A DNA stretch of 64,000 nucleotides from Heterocephalus glaber (Eukaryota > Chordata > Mammalia > Rodentia > Bathyergidae), in the NCBI RefSeq assembly GCF_000247695.1, contig NW_004624855.1:2768163-2832162 (forward strand). Reading direction: 5' to 3'. The notes beneath the pieces are model-generated. The model was not told the origin of the DNA, searched no databases, and saw only the letters and a list, made by a program, of their open reading frames with translations. The position numbers and the translations under genes were made by a program. Shown in pieces: positions 1 through 12,900 of the stretch (position 1 is its first letter; each line of letters starts with the position of its first letter).

Positions 1-420
1 GCAGAGAAGGGGTGTGCAAGAACCTCAATAACAGCAGCTGTCAGCACATGCCCTAAGTTTCAATATCTACGGCAGCACAGTAACTGCGTACCAACTCTCA
101 TGTCCCTGCTGAGAGCCTACCAGTGGCTGTTCCAGCTACCATGGAGAGGACAGCCTGAGCCACCCTGGCTCAACAAACAGCCTGGCTCAATGACATCTTC
201 AGGGCACAGTGTGGCACCTTTAGGAGAAGCACATGTCCTTAAGCCTTAAACCGTTAGAGGAAAGAGCATGTGGAGGAAGGATGGGAACAGCCCTTACTTC
301 CCACATATTCCCTACAGGATACAGGCCAGAGCAACAAAGTCTGCTGGACAAGGGAGTGACTCCAGGCTCTCAGCTCTGGCACAAATTCAAAGCTGCTCCT
401 GTTCAATGTTTTAAATACTG

Positions 421-512
421 CCAGGGCCAGGATGTAGCTCAGTGGCACTGTGCCTGCCTGCCAAGCACAAGATCCTGAGTTTGATCCTCAGTACCAGAAA
501 AAAAAAAGCATT
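421..512 (+). repeat. ID SINE
   Basis: tRNA-Ala-derived SINE: gatgtagctcagtggcac (A-box region), then gatcctgagtttgatcctc (B-box region), then the agtacc end and a poly(A) run. Confidence 0.8.
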
Positions 513-714
513 AATTTTAAATACTATGTTTCTGTGTTAAATTTTAAGAAAATTTCCAGTTTTAAGTAAGCTTAAGCCCCCGGACAACAGAATCAAACAC
601 TCACAGGTCTTAATAGTACAGATGTCTCATACCACATGAGCAGTACACACATGCTTCCACGCCTCAGCTGTCCTTGTGTGAACAGCCCATCTTGTCTGCC
701 TCGGGGAGTTCAGA

Positions 715-990
715 CTACTGTGGTTATGAGTCTGCTCCCCAGAACTCATGGTTTGAAATTTAACCCCCAACACAGAAGAGGTAGGTTATGAGATATGTGT
801 CCTTGTGAACGGATAATGCCATCATCAGAGAAGGTTCCTGAGAATAAACAAGTTTGGTCCCTTTCCTTTATCTCTCCTTCTTATTGTCCTTTGCCACGGG
901 ATGACACAGCAAGAAGACCCTCAACAGATGCTAGCCCCTCAATCCTAGACTTCTGTTTCCAGAACTGTGAGAAATAAAATTTCCCAAAAT
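715..990 (+). mobile_element. MaLR-type (ERVL-MaLR) solo LTR remnant
   Basis: Contains the typical 3' portion gatgacacagcaagaagacc followed by cccctcaatcctagacttc and agaactgtgagaaataaaat, a well-known MaLR LTR tail with its polyadenylation signal. Left border approximate. Confidence 0.65.
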
Positions 991-2818
991 CAGGCATTCT
1001 GATACTGCAGCGCAAGATGGATTAGCAGAATACTGGCACAGGGGTGGTGGCATGTGTGTTGCCATGACAAGGGGGTTCAGATCTAGGTGATGAGGAAGTC
1101 AGGAGAGTGTGAAGGAATGGCTAGAAATGCCCTAATAGTGGGCAGAAAACATTAAAGGCAACACTAGCAAGGGCTCAGAAGAGTAGTACATAAACCATAT
1201 ATATAATAACTGCACAGAGACTGACTATTCAAAGTGGTTGTGACAGGATATTGATAGAATGTAGCCAGCAAAGGCCTTTTTGACAAGTCTAAGATGGAAA
1301 TTAGGAATGTTGCATTGGAAATAACAGTAAAGGCCACCTTTCTCTTAAAAGAACTTGGCAGATTTGTGTCCAAGTCCTAGGGCTTCATGCAAGGCAAACT
1401 GACTCTCAGACCAATGGGCCAGGATATCTGGCAGAAGCCACATCTAAACTGCTATGGATTCAGGGAGCTGCGAGGCTTCCTTTGGGTGTTTACAGCAAAA
1501 TAAGGAAAGAGAGAAATGATTTAAAGACAGAATTTATAATTAAGAGGAAAGCAAAAAGTGAAACTTTTGAAAACAGCCTGACCACATACAGAATGAAAAG
1601 GCATGTTTAGGAGAAGACATTGAGTGTGTCCAAGTAATCTTTGCTATAGAGATCACCAGGCTCGGTGGGAACCAGGTGCTATTTGGGAAGGCATTCAGAG
1701 ATGCAGGCAGGCCAGATATGAGTTCAGCCTGAGCACTCAGGGACTTAGGAAGACCTTGTCTCAAAATAAATAAGGGCTGAAGATGTAGCCTGATGCAAAG
1801 GTACTGGGTTCAATCCCTAGTACGGGTGGGGAAGGGAGAAAGCTCACTCATCTTGGAGGCCACACAGCTAAGCAATATCTTCTGAGTCTTCCACTAGCCT
1901 GGCTGCAGGTGATACCTCTGACTAAAGCTGCCTAATAAGTTATAACTGTAGCCTTCCACTCTCTCTCCCATTCTGTCTCCAAGGAAAGATGCCTTCTGTA
2001 TCTTAATGATTAACTTCCAGGTTAGCTATTCCCAGGAGACTAAAAGGATGTAAGCCCTAAAACTTACTAATCACTACCTTTTCTCTAGATTTACAGAACG
2101 TCTGATTATATGCAGATAACATCAAAGCATGGGTGAAGGATTTGCTAATCTCGTTCTTTATTTAAAGATAATATAATGTTTAACTTGCAGGGAAATAACC
2201 TGTTTTCTCTAGAAGAATTACTGGGACTGATCTCAAGAATATTCTAACAGAAAAAAAATACAGGCCCTAGATGATGAAGACCTGTATACAGTGTACCCTT
2301 TGTGCCCACTGCCCCTGCTCCCCCAGCTCCATTAAAAAGCCCTTTGTGCTCCCTAGCAACCCAAGATAGCCTTTGTCAGCAATAACCTCTACCGCTTTAG
2401 TTGCCAGCTTTCCAAACACAGGTCTTTCCTCTCCTTAACCCAACAAGGTGACCTTAAGTCACTGGACTTTTCAAGCAGGAAGCAGAGCAAACATTAAATT
2501 AAGATTTAAGACTGTCTGCCCTGTTGAATTCTGAACTTACTTAGAACTAGTTATCCTTTTCTTCTTGCCTTTTTTTTTTGGTATGGGAAAGTCTAGCTCA
2601 CCCCTATCTGCCATTCTGTTTTGAAAACATGTGACTTTGTTTTGATTTCATAGGCTTACAGCTGAGGGGGAGTTTGCCTTCAGTTCTCCCATACCTGATT
2701 TAGATGAGACTCTGGACATTAGGCTTTTGAGTTGATGCTGGAACACCACTTACGGGTTACTGGAATAGAATACGTGTATTTTATGTGGAAGACATAAATT
2801 TGGGGACCATGGGAAAAA

Positions 2819-3062
2819 TGCTATGGTGTGAATGTGTCCCCCAAAGTTCATGTGTTGGAAACTTAATTGCCAAAAATATAGCAGTACTTGGGGGTGGACT
2901 TTTAAGAAGCCCCTCCCACACTTAGCCTTTCCTCAGCAATGCAGAAAAAGCAGCAATAGTGAATCAGATTCCCCAAAGGGAGGGCAAATCTCAGTGGCAG
3001 ACCTGGCCACTACTTCTTGTAAATCAACTCCCCTTCCACTACCAATCTCCAGAATTTAAGGT
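2819..3062 (+). mobile_element. MaLR-like LTR fragment
   Basis: Starts with tgctatggtgtgaatgtg and cccccaaagttcatgtgttg, the usual 5' end of MaLR-type LTRs. The right end is decayed. Confidence 0.5.
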
Positions 3063-3074
3063 TTTGTTTCGTTT

Positions 3075-3222
3075 TTTGTGAGGCAGGTGGCAGAACCACT
3101 GAGCTAAATCCTTGGCCCTTTTGTTTTGTTTTTTGTGGTAGTACTAGGGAACTGAACCCAGGAACTCACTCATACGAGGTAAGCACTGTACCACTGAGCT
3201 ACTCCCCTAAACCTCAGCGTTT
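3075..3222 (-). repeat. ID SINE pieces, two adjacent copies, antisense
   Basis: Reverse-strand ID signatures: accactgagctaaatccttgg near 3098-3116, and a second, nearly complete copy (gtactagggaactgaaccc to accactgagctactcccc) at 3139-3209. Confidence 0.65.
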
Positions 3223-3857
3223 GATTTTTATCAGAGGTTACAGAGGTTTCCTCAGAATTTCCTTTCTTCACTTTGATACCTGGAGCTGACTTACATCATC
3301 CAGTGGCTTAATCAACAAAGAGGGAATCCCATCTTATCCTCATGGGCAAAGAGGAATATTTTTTGAGTACCTCTAAAACATCCAAGTCATTCTCCACTAA
3401 GAAATCACTATCTTTTTTCTTTAAATAATGAAAAAGAACACCTTTCACTCAATACCAATTGCAAGATGAACTTTCTACTGAAAGTACTAAAAAGCATCAT
3501 TATTATTTTCCAAATTGTTATGAAAATATAATCCTGAATTATCTTTATCAAGTCCTTATGCACTTATCTGGCTTTCCTAAACAAATGTGTGCAGAGAGAC
3601 AGATTTAGATGCTTAACCTATAGCCAGAACATGAGCTTCAGAGGAACTCTAATCCAGACTGGGATCTGTCATCTAGATAACACAGCGGGCAACTGTTTTC
3701 AGGAACTGTCGAAATGCCCAAGAGACTATCACCAGTAGTAAAACCTGGAGGTTCCCACCAAAGCCCATATGACCTCTCCATCACAGCAAGGATGGCTCGC
3801 CCTCCCATCTCTGACCCATTGCCTGGAGCCAAGTACGGCAAGGACTTACAGCCTTAC

Positions 3858-3994
3858 CTAAGACATCCAGCTTTTGCGTGTGAACCAGTCCCAAGACTTG
3901 GACTTGGCCGGATGCACTCTTTTTGCAAATGCTGGCTCTTTCGGAGCAGTCCAGGGGCCCTTTGTATATTCTCTGACACAGATTTATGAAGTAC
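3858..3994 (-). CDS. IGF2R: IGF2R exon 41: MRH repeat 14
   Basis: 137 bp; acceptor gttctgcag, donor TTAG|gtaagg. It encodes [40 protein letters not shown] and KLDVL. Last exon in the window. The next exon (expected to encode the strand ending the repeat, with a KGYPCGG-like motif) was not found in 1-3857, so intron 41 runs off the left edge. Confidence 0.96.
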
Positions 3995-6900
3995 CTGCAG
4001 AACAACACACAGAGAGGAATGACGAATGTAAGTCTCATCCCTGGCCTGACACATACAGGACAGCCAAGTGTTCGCTCCAGGGCCAAACACAGCCCTTGGA
4101 GCAGCTTTATAGGAGACAAGGCCACAAAGCAGGTCAGCACGGAAAAAGGGAGCCAACCATGCAGCATCATGGGCAGAGCTCCTACCCTACACAAGCCCTA
4201 TGCAATGTGGGTCAGGGAAAGAAGGGTTGTAGAGCAAGGAGAAGCAGAAGTTCACACCCTGGCAAGTTGCTTACTGTACTTAAGGCTATTTAAATCCTCC
4301 TATTCACATATCTACTCTGTAGAGAGGCCCTGGGGAGCTAAGGGTACCTGGCAAAGTGGGCACTCTGCACATGGAACACTTAGGACAACTGAGTCAGCAA
4401 AGGCCAGCAAAAACTTAGAACTAAGAGCCTTTTGCCAAAAATCTGAGAAAGTCCTCACGCACCCGCAAACTTGAGCAAGGCACAAACCTTCACAATGCAA
4501 ACCAAGCCTAGCCCAATCCAGCCAGGCCAGCTTCTCTGGGTGCTGAAGGTTTCGTCTCTGCTCATCAGAGCTCCTGCACCCATCCTGACTTCAGAGTGAC
4601 CCTGAGTAACTTGAGCTGGTTCCCAGAAGCACAATCACACTCAGGATCATCCCAAGCCCCACATGCCTGTGGAATTCCCATCTTTGCCAACCATGGAGCA
4701 AACCATGATGAGCCAAGTACTGCCAAGGAACCTCAGTTCCTGCCCGCCTCCTGAGAGTGCAGCACAACTGGCCAGTGGGCAGGGTACTCACGAGGCTCCT
4801 TCGTGCACGAAAGACCAAGACCCGGTGAGAGAGGACAATAGCCGCAAGTCATAGGTTTTGTGGTTCTGGATGAATTTGCACTCCATCTTCTTCGGAGGGC
4901 AGACAACTTTTGTTCTCCACTCAAATGCCACTTCGCACCCACGAACTTCACTGAAGACCTCTGGTCTCCCGATATCCTCATCTTCATCGCACTTAAATGT
5001 GATGGTAGATGTCCGGTGGCTATTGCCTGGGGAGCAGCAGGCGTGGAAACAGTGAAACCCAGCCTGTGCCTGGCACCCACCTCATCTCCTTTCCCAACCC
5101 GCCACAGCTGGTGCTCCTGACTGTCAAGCACCTGGCCATTCCCCATACACTGCCCAGGCCAGGCTTGATTTGTTCCACTCATGTAGTCTCAGCCCTAAAC
5201 AGCCCCAATTCCTCAGGACTCACAGCAGGAGCTCGAGTCCTCATAGTGCAGCATCTAATTACATACTGATAATAACACAAAACAATAGCAGTGAAATATC
5301 TACCTAGAAACTTCAGTGTCCTCTGATACACAGAAGTAACATTCTTTTAAAACAAGCCTTAAAAACTACAGTGCCTTGTAAATTTAACATCTGTGTTCCT
5401 AATATGTCCTACTTTGTCCTCAATCATTTATGAGAATGAGGATTTTTCATGTTTTCATCCTGTCTTGCTCTCCTTGGAAATTTGCATCGGATTAGGAGGA
5501 GCTTCTCATGAGAGCACTCTCTAAGCACTGCAGGATCAAGGTGCTAAGTCTGGCTGACTATGGAAGTTCCATCCCATCCTACCCACACTATTCACCCTCA
5601 TGCCTGCCTCAGGGTAGAAAGTCAATGAAGTGAGTCCTTGCTTTCCTGAATACTTCCCTAGCTACCAAAAAAACTATGACCGGCAGCATTTTTGCAGAGG
5701 CATGAATCTGAACCACTAGGGCTGAAAAGTGGTATGCAGACACAATTCTTTCCAGCTAGTGGCCACGCAGAGCCACATCTCAACACAACTCTACTTCGGT
5801 CTGCACACAGAACTGCCCAATGATCCCAAGGTCAAACAGTTATGTAGCAGAATTACTGCCTAGTAACTCAACATCCCCAAAGGTCTCAGTATGAGCAGAG
5901 CCTTGAGGGTCTCAAGGGCTGCAACAGGCCACAGGGCTCCCCACTCACTCTGCCTGCAGAACCCCCACTCATGATCCCTGTCGTAGTTCGCTGTCTTGCT
6001 GCACCAAAGCTTTGCCCTTCCATCCAGGACACAATCATCATAGCTCTTCCTGTTGAGTATGAAGGGGAAGACACAGGTGTCACCTTCTTCTGTTTCTGCA
6101 ATGCAAAAAGAACATCTGAATGATCCAGATCCAGTAATTACATCAGCTGTGCCTCATCAGGAAACCCAAAAAGGAGCCTCTAAGGAAGCGGTCCACTCTA
6201 GGCTATTTGTGTGACACCAGCATTCACCTGCCAAGACTCAGCAAAGTACTTGAGAGGACAAAGTGTTCAAGCCCAGGAGAGAAAGGACAGAATGAGTCAC
6301 CTTCAACTTTGAGGCTGCAGCACTCACAGGATCTGAAATTGCATTTCTAGGGGATTTTTTTCTTGCTGCTAAAGCTAGGAACTTAAAATGTACTGCACTG
6401 CAAAGATTTACCTGAAGGGCAAATATCACCATTAACATAGCTCAGAATGACCGCTTCATCTTGGTGCCTGTAATCCAGCTGCATCGACGCTAACCGTCCA
6501 AAGGACACCCCTTTGCTCCCCGAGAGCAGACAGACGCCACCATCCTTGCAGCCTCCTTGGTCCAGGCCAGCTGCCGCGGTGCACACCCCCACACTGTATG
6601 TGTGTGAGTCTCGAGTCACCTGCATAGACACATACGTGGCTGTGAACAGAGCAGTGGCACTGGAGCTCCAGAGACTGTACTACAGTCTGTCAGGGCAGAA
6701 GGCTCTCTTGCCTTCTCCCCAGGCCCAGGGCCACTTCCAGAAGGCAAACACCACCTGCTGGCTCTCTGGGAACTGCCCTCTGGCCACTAGAAAGGGTCAT
6801 AATTCTCTTCCCGCCAGGCCAGCTTCCTTCCTTCCTCCCCTTTCTCAGCCTTCCTAAAAGCCTGTGTTTCCTCACCCAGGCATAGGGGTACTATGGATGC

Positions 6901-9900
6901 CAAGTTGATGAGCTGAGCAGATACTTCAATGACATGTACCTTGCTCTCCGCCCCCACTATGCCCTTGCCCAGCATGATCACATCAGCAGTACACCTGCAG
7001 GAGGGCCCTGAGCACAGAATTCAGAGCTCTCCAAAGCCAAATGCTGGGGCCCTGGGGCTCACTCCATGCACCAGATGACTTGGCAGTATCTAGATTGTCA
7101 GGCTTCATGGCCAACAGTCCACACACAGGGTAGAGACTACAACACAACAATGAGTCACACTGATCCTGGATGTCTGGCATGAGAACCACCCCTCCAGGTG
7201 CTGCTACAATGACCACCCACCCTCAGATTGTCCCAGAGAGCACTAGAAAATGTGCTGTCATCGGGTGCCACTCAGGCCCTGGAGAGGGTGGTGGTACCTT
7301 GAAGGTGCTCTTGGAAAGGCTTGTCAGGTTGAAGCTGTAGAGCAGCTGATCATCTGTCAGGGCACAGCCCTCCATCTTCACCTCATCAGGACAGACAACT
7401 GGAGTCTGCCACTCAAACACAAAGTCGCACTCACTGGTCCTTATCAGCTTCGGAGTTCCCTGGGGTTGGAAAAATCAAGGGTCATAAAAACCATAGGCAC
7501 AAGCACAGCACAGCCACACACCATACTCCCACCCAAGTGCCAGAGACAAGCATGAAGGCCACATGCCACACCCTGGAGAATGGGGCTGTGACAGTGGTCA
7601 AGTGGCTCCAGGGACCCTGGACCCCACAGCAGCTACTCATGATAGGAAGGGACCTTGAACAGAAACCAACTCTCCTCATGGCAGCTGACTGTGCCCACAT
7701 CTCTGTTAACTCCCTCACTACTCTACTTAAAACCTCCATCCTCTACTTAAAACAAAAGATGACAGCACCCAGATGCTCTGTGCTACAGGGTCATGGGAAG
7801 AAAGGGGTCCGTAAATGTCACCAGACACACCTGTGAGAGCGACAACTGCAACTGCAGAGCACAGCAAGTGCGTCCCTATGCTCACAACCAGGGTCTCCAT
7901 CCACCAAGTCTAGACGCTGGGGATATTTATGAGGGACAGCAAGATGTGACATGGCCAGATGTTCCATAGGCCAGTTTTCTTCCATTTATTTATACCTTTT
8001 TCACTCAAGAGCAACAAGAATGTGTGAGGGCACCAGTCAGGAATTCAATTTGTTTCTTTTTTGTTGTTTTATTTTTTTTGTGGTACTGATGCTTGAACTC
8101 AGGGCCTCTGCACAGAGCTACAGCCCCAGTCCTTTTTAAATTTTTTATTCTGAGACAGGCTCTCACTAAATAGCTAAGTTACCCAGGGTGGGTTTGAACT
8201 TGTAATCCTCCTGTCTCAGCTCCCAGAGTGCTGGAGTTACAAACATGAGTCACTGCACCTAGCCAGAATTCCATTTATAATTGCTGCTGGCAATCTTTTT
8301 TCCTAGGACTTAAGGGGGAAAAGTACTTTCACTCAAGATGGAAAACACAAAGAAAATCTCTACCTCTTCCCCACACTGGATATACAGTCAGTTTGCCATT
8401 TCTAAAATCAAGACCTAGGCACTCTCAAGGTGTAGCTGCTCTGAGTCACCTTAGCCACGTCAGCGAATTCCATCTGAGGAGCTGCAGGTGAGGGCAGCCA
8501 CACTGACCATCTGGTCGTGAGACAACCCAGCATCCCTCATGAGAAGGTGGAGGCGTGAGAGAACCCAGGTAGCCACGTGAAAGACAAAGCACTGCTGAGC
8601 TCTTGAGCCTGCTGCAGGCCAGGCCCACACTTACAACGCCCCTCTGACGGGCAAGCTCACAGGGGGATGCAGACTGCCCAGTCATAGCGCCACTCTCCTT
8701 CCATATCGCAGGACTGCTATTCACCAAGGACTCAGGAATAGCAACAGGCCCAAAGGCTCTGAGGTGCTCTGGACCTCTCTGTGGAGTGACCTTATGCAGC
8801 AATGGTCTGTGTTCCCCTTTCTCAGTGACTGTACAGTATCATCCTCCTGTCACAGCTGCCAAGTCGCTTCCTCCCATCATGGGCACTTGCATATTTAGCA
8901 GTCACAGGGACCTTTTCCTTTACAAACTTGTCCAGGCCAAGAAATTAAGGTCACCTTTATTGAAATGAAAGGACACCTAACAGGGCCATAACCTGTCACC
9001 TGAACTCCTGTGGGTCTGATGAACCTGTGGGTCAGAACTTGGTATGTCTAGAATTGTAAGAGGCAACTCGGGATATTATTCCTATTATATGACATACACA
9101 CCCGCCGACCTTATAATCAAGACACATTAATATTTCTGCAGCAGGATGCATGAATATTCACATTAGGTAGAACAAATATAGACCCTACCTAACCTCTGAA
9201 AGTTAGAAATTGCACTGTGTACCTACCAGGGACAGAGTCACCCACGGCCACTGAGAAGCAGGGCTCTAACCCCTCACCTTATCTCCTGTTCACAATGGTG
9301 GGGAGGGTATCAAGACAGCACAGGCCAGACCGCTTTATCACAAACATTATAAAAGAAGCTGGTTTTGTTTTTTTTTTAATGTACAGAAAGTAGCAGTTAA
9401 TACCTCTTTATCAGTAAAAATGTTCCATCCTGCAGTAGATACACTGACTCTAGGTATCTTTTGTTCTTTGCTGGCTTCTAAATTTAGGCTATGATGGTAG
9501 CTACCAAAAGTCTGACTTCCCAATAAGAAGAAAATCAATGTTACAGAAAAAAAAATGTTATCACCCTTTTATACAGCAACAGCACTATACTTAATGTCAC
9601 TTCTATATCCAAATGCTCATGCTCTTGAGTTACAGCCAGCCTCTGTGCTGTTAACTTAGGGTGAGCTTACCCATTCCTCAATCACTGTCTGTGAATTTTC
9701 CAGATGCACCATGGAGGTATATATTACCCAGGGGAAGAATTTTGGATCAGGGCACTCTTCAACTTGAAGCACGCTTTATGGCCAACCAGCCTGCAGTAGT
9801 CTAAATTGTGACAGGCAGCCCACTCACCATGCTGACACCTCTCTTGCAGTGGAATGTGATGATCGAGGTGTAATTGAAATGGCTATCCGCCAAGCAAGGA

Positions 9901-12900
9901 GTACTGCTTTCAAGAGTCAGGTAAATTTCAGTTCCTCCTGGATTGAGCTTTGGAGGGCCTGTGACCCGGCCAATATCCTAAACAAAAACAAAGCAAATAG
10001 CATTTCAGGAAACTGTTCCCAGGGTTAGTGGAAGAAGAGCTACAACAGAATCATTAGCTCTGAAAACAAGAAGCATCTAAAGAAGCTGAGTGAACGCCAA
10101 CTCAAATAGGATGTTTGGACACAGTGATGCGACAGAGGAACTTCATATTCAATTATCCTATTATAATATTCAATTATTCTAAGCAACAAGAACGTCTCTC
10201 TCCAGTCATATCCAGGATGTCACCAGGCCTTCCAACCTGGGACAAAGGAGTCAGACAATGCCCCACACTCACAGTTCCCCAATGCTTATTTGTCTCCTCC
10301 CTGTCCCATGCTGCGTTGGGACTGCCCGGGTATGCAACTTGGCAGTACCTGCTGAGTATGTCCTTAGAGGAGGGGACTGACCCATCCATTACTTTTTATT
10401 GCTTAGCCCAGCTGCTTCTGACACACAGTGGCTGCTCAGTATTTCTCAGTAAATGAATGAAAAGTGAATAGCCAGGAAAGGTATATGTGCTAAGTGTGTG
10501 TGTGAGAGAGAATGAGTGTATATGTATGAGTGTATGTTGGTGTGAGCATACAGGTATATAGATGTGTATATATATGCTACTGCCCCATGATTTTGTACAC
10601 AGCTGCCATGTTCTTCCTTCATTACTCTACAGCTAGTTTAGACCACATGCCTTAACACCTGCTCCATTTAGAGGTTTTAAAAATTCGATGAAGGGTGGCC
10701 AAGCAGGAGAATTCAGCAGACCAGACCTCTCAGAAAAAGATATACAGTCAAAGCTCCCTCACCTCCCCAGTCAAGATGTGACTAAAGTGTTTTCTATGAA
10801 GAGTTGGGTCAGCCTGACCCTCATTTCTCTTATAGCTAGCTATACCTCTGTTAAATTCCTATTATGGCCATTTTCCCTATCAACTCCCAATACTTCTTTG
10901 CCCAATGCTACATATAATGTCCATCTTTGAAAATAACATGTGCATGTCCTACAACAGGACTCATCTGGTAACACACATAAATAATACAGAAGCAGGTACA
11001 CAAATAGACAACTTTGAAGATACATTTCAAGTATTAATACACCCCAAGAGTTTGGCAAAATATGAACATAACTCATGGAGACAATTTTTAACGATCTAAA
11101 TCCATACTAAAAAAATGCTAGTAGAAAAATCAAAGCTTTCAAAGCAGAGTATTTAGCTCTTAGCCAATCTGCTCTTGCCCTTAATTATAACTCATTACCA
11201 AAGAAAGTTCTGGTATTTCAATTACACAGATGAGACGGTTAAGCTTAATTGTGTCAGTTTAATGGGCTAGGGATCCACCCAGGAGACAGGTGAAACAAAC
11301 TTCTGTGTGTCATGGAGGTGTAACCTTGGGTGTATGTCTAGTACCTTACCCGATCCCTTCCTCTCTTGGCACTGTTTCCTGCTCTGTTTCTTGGAAGCCA
11401 TTAACTAAGCAGCTTTGTTCCAACACCCTCTTCCATAATGATGCTCCTGCCAGCTGATGTTGGACTGAATCCTCTTAAAACAGAAGCCAAATAAAATCTC
11501 TCTGTTTCAAGTTTTTAACAATTTTTTTTTGGTGGTACCAGGGATCAAACTCAGGACCTCACACTTGCCAGGCAGGTGGGGCACCACTGAGCTATGTCCC
11601 CAGCCCTCTCTCTGCTTCAAGTTAAGGGTGTCAAGTATTGTGTCCGGCAATAGGAAAGCTGGCTAATAAGACAAGCACTTCAAATTAAAAAACACCAAGC
11701 TATGCCAATGTTCTTTCTTGCCACTTTACCTAAAAACGTCTTTGGATCAGGGTCAACTCTGAGGCTGCTGACATGATTTAAAAAAAAAAAAGTGTGTTCA
11801 TATATTCCTGACAGCTTAAAAACTTTCTGGCTACTATACTACACAAAACTTTATCTTCCCTTACTGGACCCAGAACACACACTGTCCCAGCACATTTCTT
11901 TACTCTTTTTGCATATTCTTTTTTTCTTTATTCATTCTCCACTGAACACAAGAAACAACAGAAGTTTTGCAGAAATTATTCCCACCCTTCAACTTTCCAC
12001 ACTTACTATAGGGGGACCATTGACAGGGACTTTGCACACTGCAGCTCCAGCAGGACAGGGGACTCCATGCATGGGATTGAGTGGCTGGCAAATATTGATG
12101 TAGAAATCAGGGTTGGTGTCAGAGGTGTCGACCTCACTTTCATCATAGGCTTCATAACCGCCGGTGCGGTGGATGAGAGGGGACAAGTCAATAATAGAAC
12201 TCCCATTCCTCACGGTACATTCCGTCTATTGAATAGGAAAGATTACATTTTGGTACAAAAGTTTTTTCTAATGATCACTGAAGTTATCATCCATAGGAAT
12301 TTACATTTTTTTAGTGCAGCGGATCAAGCTCAGGCCTTACACATGCTAGGCAAGTGCTCTCTACCACTGAGCTTTGCCCCCATAAGAATTTAAAAGCTGA
12401 ACAAACACAAAAGCATAAAGGAGGGAATAAGGTCTCAAAACGCTGCATTACCCAGCTTTGGGCACTTTTAATCACTCTGACTGTGACAGTCGGGAGTGGA
12501 CAGTCTGACTGGGTACCCGTGGGGGTGGGCAGTCCTGTTTCTGGACTCACCGCCTGCTCACAGGCCAGGGGAGTGTGCCAGGAGAAGAAGAGCGTGCATG
12601 TCTGCTTATCCAGGGAGATGAGCACGGGCCTACTGGTCGGCCCAGCCTCAGGCCTGCACACAAAGCTGATGACGCTCTTGTATCTCAGGCCAGATTTGGA
12701 GGGACACGGGAATCCGTCCTCATACACCAGCTGCAAGACCTGATCCACATAGCTGAGCTTCTTGCTAGCCTTGCCCACGCTGATCCGAGTCTGTCCAAAG
12801 CAGGCCCCTGCACCACATGAGAAGCCGAGGAAAGCAGTTAGGGGATCACTGCCAATTACCTGAGGAAAACTTTCTGCCAGGCCACAGGTAAAACATGTCA

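Larger units (their letters stand above)
1..3857 (-). other. IGF2R: IGF2R intron 41 (partial)
   Basis: No coding exon is visible. It holds an ID SINE, an ID remnant near 1768-1815, two MaLR-like LTR remnants and antisense ID pieces near 3075-3222. The remaining sequence is unremarkable. Confidence 0.7.

Noticed and set aside
3714..4474. Plus-strand open frames of 91-162 codons
   Set aside because: They overlap exon 41 in antisense and continue into intron; no recognised domain, and the minus-strand exon explains the openness.
8446..8802. Minus-strand 118-codon open frame in intron 36
   Set aside because: No recognisable domain, not needed to join exons 36 and 37, and low-information composition; a chance frame is more likely.
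12354..12820. Plus-strand open frames of 81-129 codons
   Set aside because: Antisense shadows of exon 34.
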